Assembly: GCA_002701845.1 (NCBI GenBank)
Contig: NZXG01000020.1
Location: 1-54,499 of the forward strand
Length of the DNA: 54,499 nt
Origin: Pseudomonadales bacterium
Lineage (GTDB): Bacteria > Pseudomonadota > Gammaproteobacteria > Pseudomonadales > Ketobacteraceae
Direction of reading: 5' to 3'
Shown: positions 52,472-54,499 of the stretch, piece after piece
Position numbering within the stretch: the stretch's first letter is position 1
Layout: every line of letters starts with the position of its first letter
Notes under the pieces: generated by a model
Told to the model about the DNA's origin: nothing
Database searches by the model: none
Seen by the model: only the letters and a program-made list of their open reading frames with translations
Translations under genes and position numbers: made by a program

Positions 52472-53047
52472 TCAGGCGATGGCAAGGTAGACGCCACCCA
52501 TGGCAATGGCCGCTCCTCCCATTCGGGTAACTGTTTGCAGATTCACCTGGCGCAGCAGCAGACCCAGCCCGACACCCGCCAGGTGCAGAGCCGCAGTGGC
52601 GGTAGCAAATCCCGCCACATAGCTGGTGGCTCCTGTGGTGGCGGGGAGTTCAGCGCCGTGGGCAACGCCGTGAAACACCGCGAACACGCCCACGATCAGC
52701 CCAGTGACCGTCAACGGCAGTTTGAAAGCCCCTGCCAACAGCAGCCCCAACACCAGTACCGACGCCAGGATTCCGGTTTCCACAAAAGGCACGGCCACAC
52801 CGAAAAAGCCCAGCAGGCTGCCCATAACCATCATACCGACGAAGGTGGCGGGTACCACCCACAGGGCCCGCCGCGACTGGCCGGCCGCCCAGAGTCCCAC
52901 GGCCACCATGGCCAACAGGTGATCCAGCCCCTGAACCGGGTGCATCAAACCATGCAGCACGCCCGAGGTGGTGCCAGTACCTGTATGAGCCAGCGCAATA
53001 CCAGGCAGCAACAAAAACAGGGCACACAGTTTACCGGATTGGCGCAT
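52472..53047 (-). CDS. HupE/UreJ-family metal permease-like protein (fourth copy)
   Basis: 191 residues from ATG 53047, AAGGGGA upstream. Signal ends at Ile-Ala-Leu-Ala-His, leaving an N-terminal His. It has intact motifs: His-Pro-Val-Gln-Gly-Leu-Asp-His-Leu-Leu-Ala-Met-Val-Ala-Val-Gly-Leu-Trp and Phe-His-Gly-Val-Ala-His-Gly-Ala-Glu-Leu. It closely resembles the copy at 11457. It likely moves Ni2+ or Co2+. No urease, hydrogenase or cobalamin genes are nearby. Confidence 0.93.
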   Translation of the reverse strand: MRQSGKLCALFLLLPGIALAHTGTGTTSGVLHGLMHPVQGLDHLLAMVAVGLWAAGQSRRALWVVPATFVGMMVMGSLLGFFGVAVPFVETGILASVLVLGLLLAGAFKLPLTVTGLIVGVFAVFHGVAHGAELPATTGATSYVAGFATATAALHLAGVGLGLLLRQVNLQTVTRMGGAAIAMGGVYLAIA

Positions 53048-53324
53048 AGTATTTCCCCTTATGTGGACGTGGCGACGTTGGTGATGACGCAAGATTCAGA
53101 AACTGATCCCCCGGCTCCATCGACTTGCCTTTGCCCTGGCAGCTATCCCCAACAAAGCGTAAGGACCAACATTATGACAATAGTATGTCAGCGGGCTTTG
53201 GGGGGCAACGCATGATGGAGTGATGGATTGGATACCAACGGCCCGCTAGCTGACGTTCATCCCACCCGTAGCGCCTCGGGCAATACCGGTGCCGCAGCAG
53301 CGGCAGACACAGCAAAGCCGGATG

Positions 53325-54203
53325 TCACTTGATCCTGGGATAGTAATTTATCAGCTTCCTGGTTTGCGGGTTTCGATATACCAACATGCCGTCATAAAAA
53401 CTGTAGGCAAAACGCGACCGTTCCCCACTGTCCCACTGAATGGTCAATATGCCATCGGCTGCGCTCCAGCGGCCACGATCTGCAGTTTCCCCCGTATTGC
53501 CGGTGGCAGTCCATTCCAGATCGCCATTGTAATCGCGCTCCGAGGCAGAGTAGTGACTGATCGCACCATAAAGCACTGTGCCATCGGGCTGGAACACCCA
53601 ATTCAACTGAGTGTTTGTATAAGTGCCAGTATCGCCACCGGCGATGGTTTCCCCCTTATAGACTCCCACCAGCCGAGGATCATCGGCAGTGGCCACCGGG
53701 GCTCGCGGCTTTGGTTTGGGGGCCGGTGGCGTGGATTTGGGTTCCACCTTGGCCGCTGGCTGTTGCGCGGAAGTCTCCGACGCCGGTTCCCGCCCCCAGT
53801 TACCCGCCGCATCCATCCAGTAGCGCCCGGGTTGCAACTGGCCAACCAGGGCGGCAAAGAACGCAACTTCCGCCGCCGGCAACTCACGACCATTGATAAA
53901 CACCCCAGTGTCGCCATTGGAAGCCCCTGCCGGCAGCGTGCCAAAGTCATGGCCCGGATTCATTGACCCCATAAAACCGCCACCCATGATTCCGTAAAGT
54001 CCGGTTTTGGCGTCATACCAGTAATCACCCGCCACCGGGTAAGAACCATAAGTTTGTGCATATTCCTGCTGTTGGCCGGCGGTCATCGGCTTGCCGTTGA
54101 TGCGGATATTGGAACTACTGTCAGCCCGGGCCACACTGCCGCCCAGGACCAACAAAACCATCAATAGCCAATGACCGCCGGATTTCATCACCCACTCAGA
54201 CAT
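53325..54203 (-). CDS. Secreted protein of unknown function with Pro/Lys linker
   Basis: 292 residues from ATG 54203, preceded by GGGAGG; a longer frame to 54323 lacks a signal. Sec signal to about Ala27-Asp28. An N-terminal Gly/Tyr/Asn-rich domain (about 30-135) has two related segments: Ile-Arg-Ile-Asn-Gly-Lys-Pro and Val-Phe-Ile-Asn-Gly-Arg-Glu, each followed by a Gly-x-Tyr-Trp-x-Asp motif. Then comes a Pro/Lys linker (about 150-165), and a C-terminal beta-rich domain (Gly-Val-Tyr-Lys-Gly-Glu and Arg-Tyr/Phe strands). I do not recognise the families; the internal duplication is visible. Confidence 0.75.
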   Translation of the reverse strand: MSEWVMKSGGHWLLMVLLVLGGSVARADSSSNIRINGKPMTAGQQQEYAQTYGSYPVAGDYWYDAKTGLYGIMGGGFMGSMNPGHDFGTLPAGASNGDTGVFINGRELPAAEVAFFAALVGQLQPGRYWMDAAGNWGREPASETSAQQPAAKVEPKSTPPAPKPKPRAPVATADDPRLVGVYKGETIAGGDTGTYTNTQLNWVFQPDGTVLYGAISHYSASERDYNGDLEWTATGNTGETADRGRWSAADGILTIQWDSGERSRFAYSFYDGMLVYRNPQTRKLINYYPRIK

Positions 54204-54435
54204 ACTGCACCTCCCGACCTGCGGTGGACACCGCATCTCACCCCCGTCAGTTTCACGCAAAAAAACACCTATGATCAGGGTAGAATTACCGGGAAATATC
54301 CTTACAAATACACAAATCACCAAGCGCTAGAAAGGCTGATTCCGGGCTAACTGTCCCCTTCAGCACAAAGGCTCACGGCTGTGATCCGGCATCATCATCA
54401 GCGATACGCTAGTGGTTGGAGCGGAAAATAATGTA

Positions 54436-54453
54436 ACTCATGGGCAAATGAGT
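54436..54453 (+). repeat. Inverted repeat before a possible Y1 transposase
   Basis: ACTCAT-GGGCAA-ATGAGT, a perfect 6-bp inverted repeat with a six-base loop, follows a GTA at 54433. It ends 16 bases before an ATG. Hairpins of this shape, with a GTA(G/A)-type head, often lie in front of REP-associated Y1 transposase genes. Confidence 0.45.
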
Positions 54454-54469
54454 GTATTATCCATTTATT

Positions 54470-54499
54470 ATGCGCAAACCAAAACCTTTTCAAATTTCC
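54470..54499 (+). CDS. Partial CDS, possible REP-associated (Y1) transposase
   Basis: From ATG 54470 the frame gives MRKPKPFQIS to the window edge. The start resembles Y1_Tnp (IS200-like/RAYT) proteins, which often begin Met-x-(Arg/Lys)-Pro-(Arg/Lys)-x-x-(Gln)-(Ile/Val)-Ser. Ten residues are too few to be sure; the ATG at 54448 in another frame is an alternative. Confidence 0.3.
   Translation, partial: MRKPKPFQIS

Noticed and set aside
1-54499. tRNA or rRNA genes
   Set aside because: No cloverleaf-like stretch with the usual T-loop GTTCRANYC and matching stems, and no rRNA motif, stood out on reading; a covariance-model search would be decisive.

Overview
The window looks like a chromosomal segment of a GC-rich, free-living, probably marine or halophilic gammaproteobacterium. 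The chromosomal genes that are recognisable without a search (mltF, tpx, fbp, a clade-3 catalase, fhuCDB with an iutA-like receptor) are of gammaproteobacterial type. A PEP-CTERM protein, many secreted lipoprotein hydrolases, a covalent-flavin sterol oxidase and a PF10118 ferritin-like protein fit the oil-, lipid- or steroid-using marine lineages (Alcanivorax/Ketobacter/Halieaceae-like). The exact taxon is inference. No rRNA, tRNA, CRISPR array or complete insertion sequence was seen. Both edges appear to cut into possible transposase genes.

Layout. 1-6.1 kb: a broken 7TM-DISM/GGDEF gene, three small envelope proteins, mltF and a nitroreductase. 6.3-7.1 kb: an orphan NifX-like protein with a small partner. 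7.1-17.2 kb: the most unusual block. A secreted PHP-type metallohydrolase is divergent from a tightly coupled operon (PpiC-like protein, three HupE/UreJ-type membrane proteins, a membrane/spermidine-synthase-like fusion, a TIGR02466-type 2OG-Fe(II) oxygenase). This faces a second TIGR02466-type oxygenase that is translationally coupled to an EF-hand lipoprotein. 17.3-24.8 kb: a lipoprotein CocE hydrolase and a cholesterol-oxidase-type flavoenzyme behind a promoter with a perfect palindrome, then a TetR regulator, catalase and a DODA-type dioxygenase. 25-30.3 kb: a Pro/Ala-rich lipoprotein, an M48 protease, and an ATP-grasp enzyme followed by a large protein in which I see a papain-like Gln/Cys/His/Asn constellation. 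30.3-33 kb: a metallo-beta-lactamase-fold gene with an in-frame stop, tpx, and a PEP-CTERM protein with a candidate sigma-54 promoter. 33-43.8 kb: transglutaminase-like protein, three lipoprotein alpha/beta hydrolases, VOC and SnoaL-type proteins, PF10118 protein, fbp, a PQQ-type sugar dehydrogenase, GNAT and an isoprenylcysteine-methyltransferase-like protein. 43.9-50.3 kb: a Fur-boxed hydroxamate or citrate-hydroxamate siderophore uptake operon (fhuC-fhuD-fhuB-iutA-like), with five 11-bp phased repeats upstream. 50.3-54.5 kb: small membrane proteins, an aldo/keto reductase, a fourth HupE-type protein, a secreted protein, and a hairpin in front of a possible Y1 transposase.

How they work together. 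The clearest physiological units are siderophore-iron import and secreted ester/sterol processing. The PHP/HupE/2OG-oxygenase block has the architecture of a co-regulated unit but no function I can name; it and the ATP-grasp/papain-like pair are the best candidates for undescribed systems. All assignments come from reading the translations and motifs; no database search was run.
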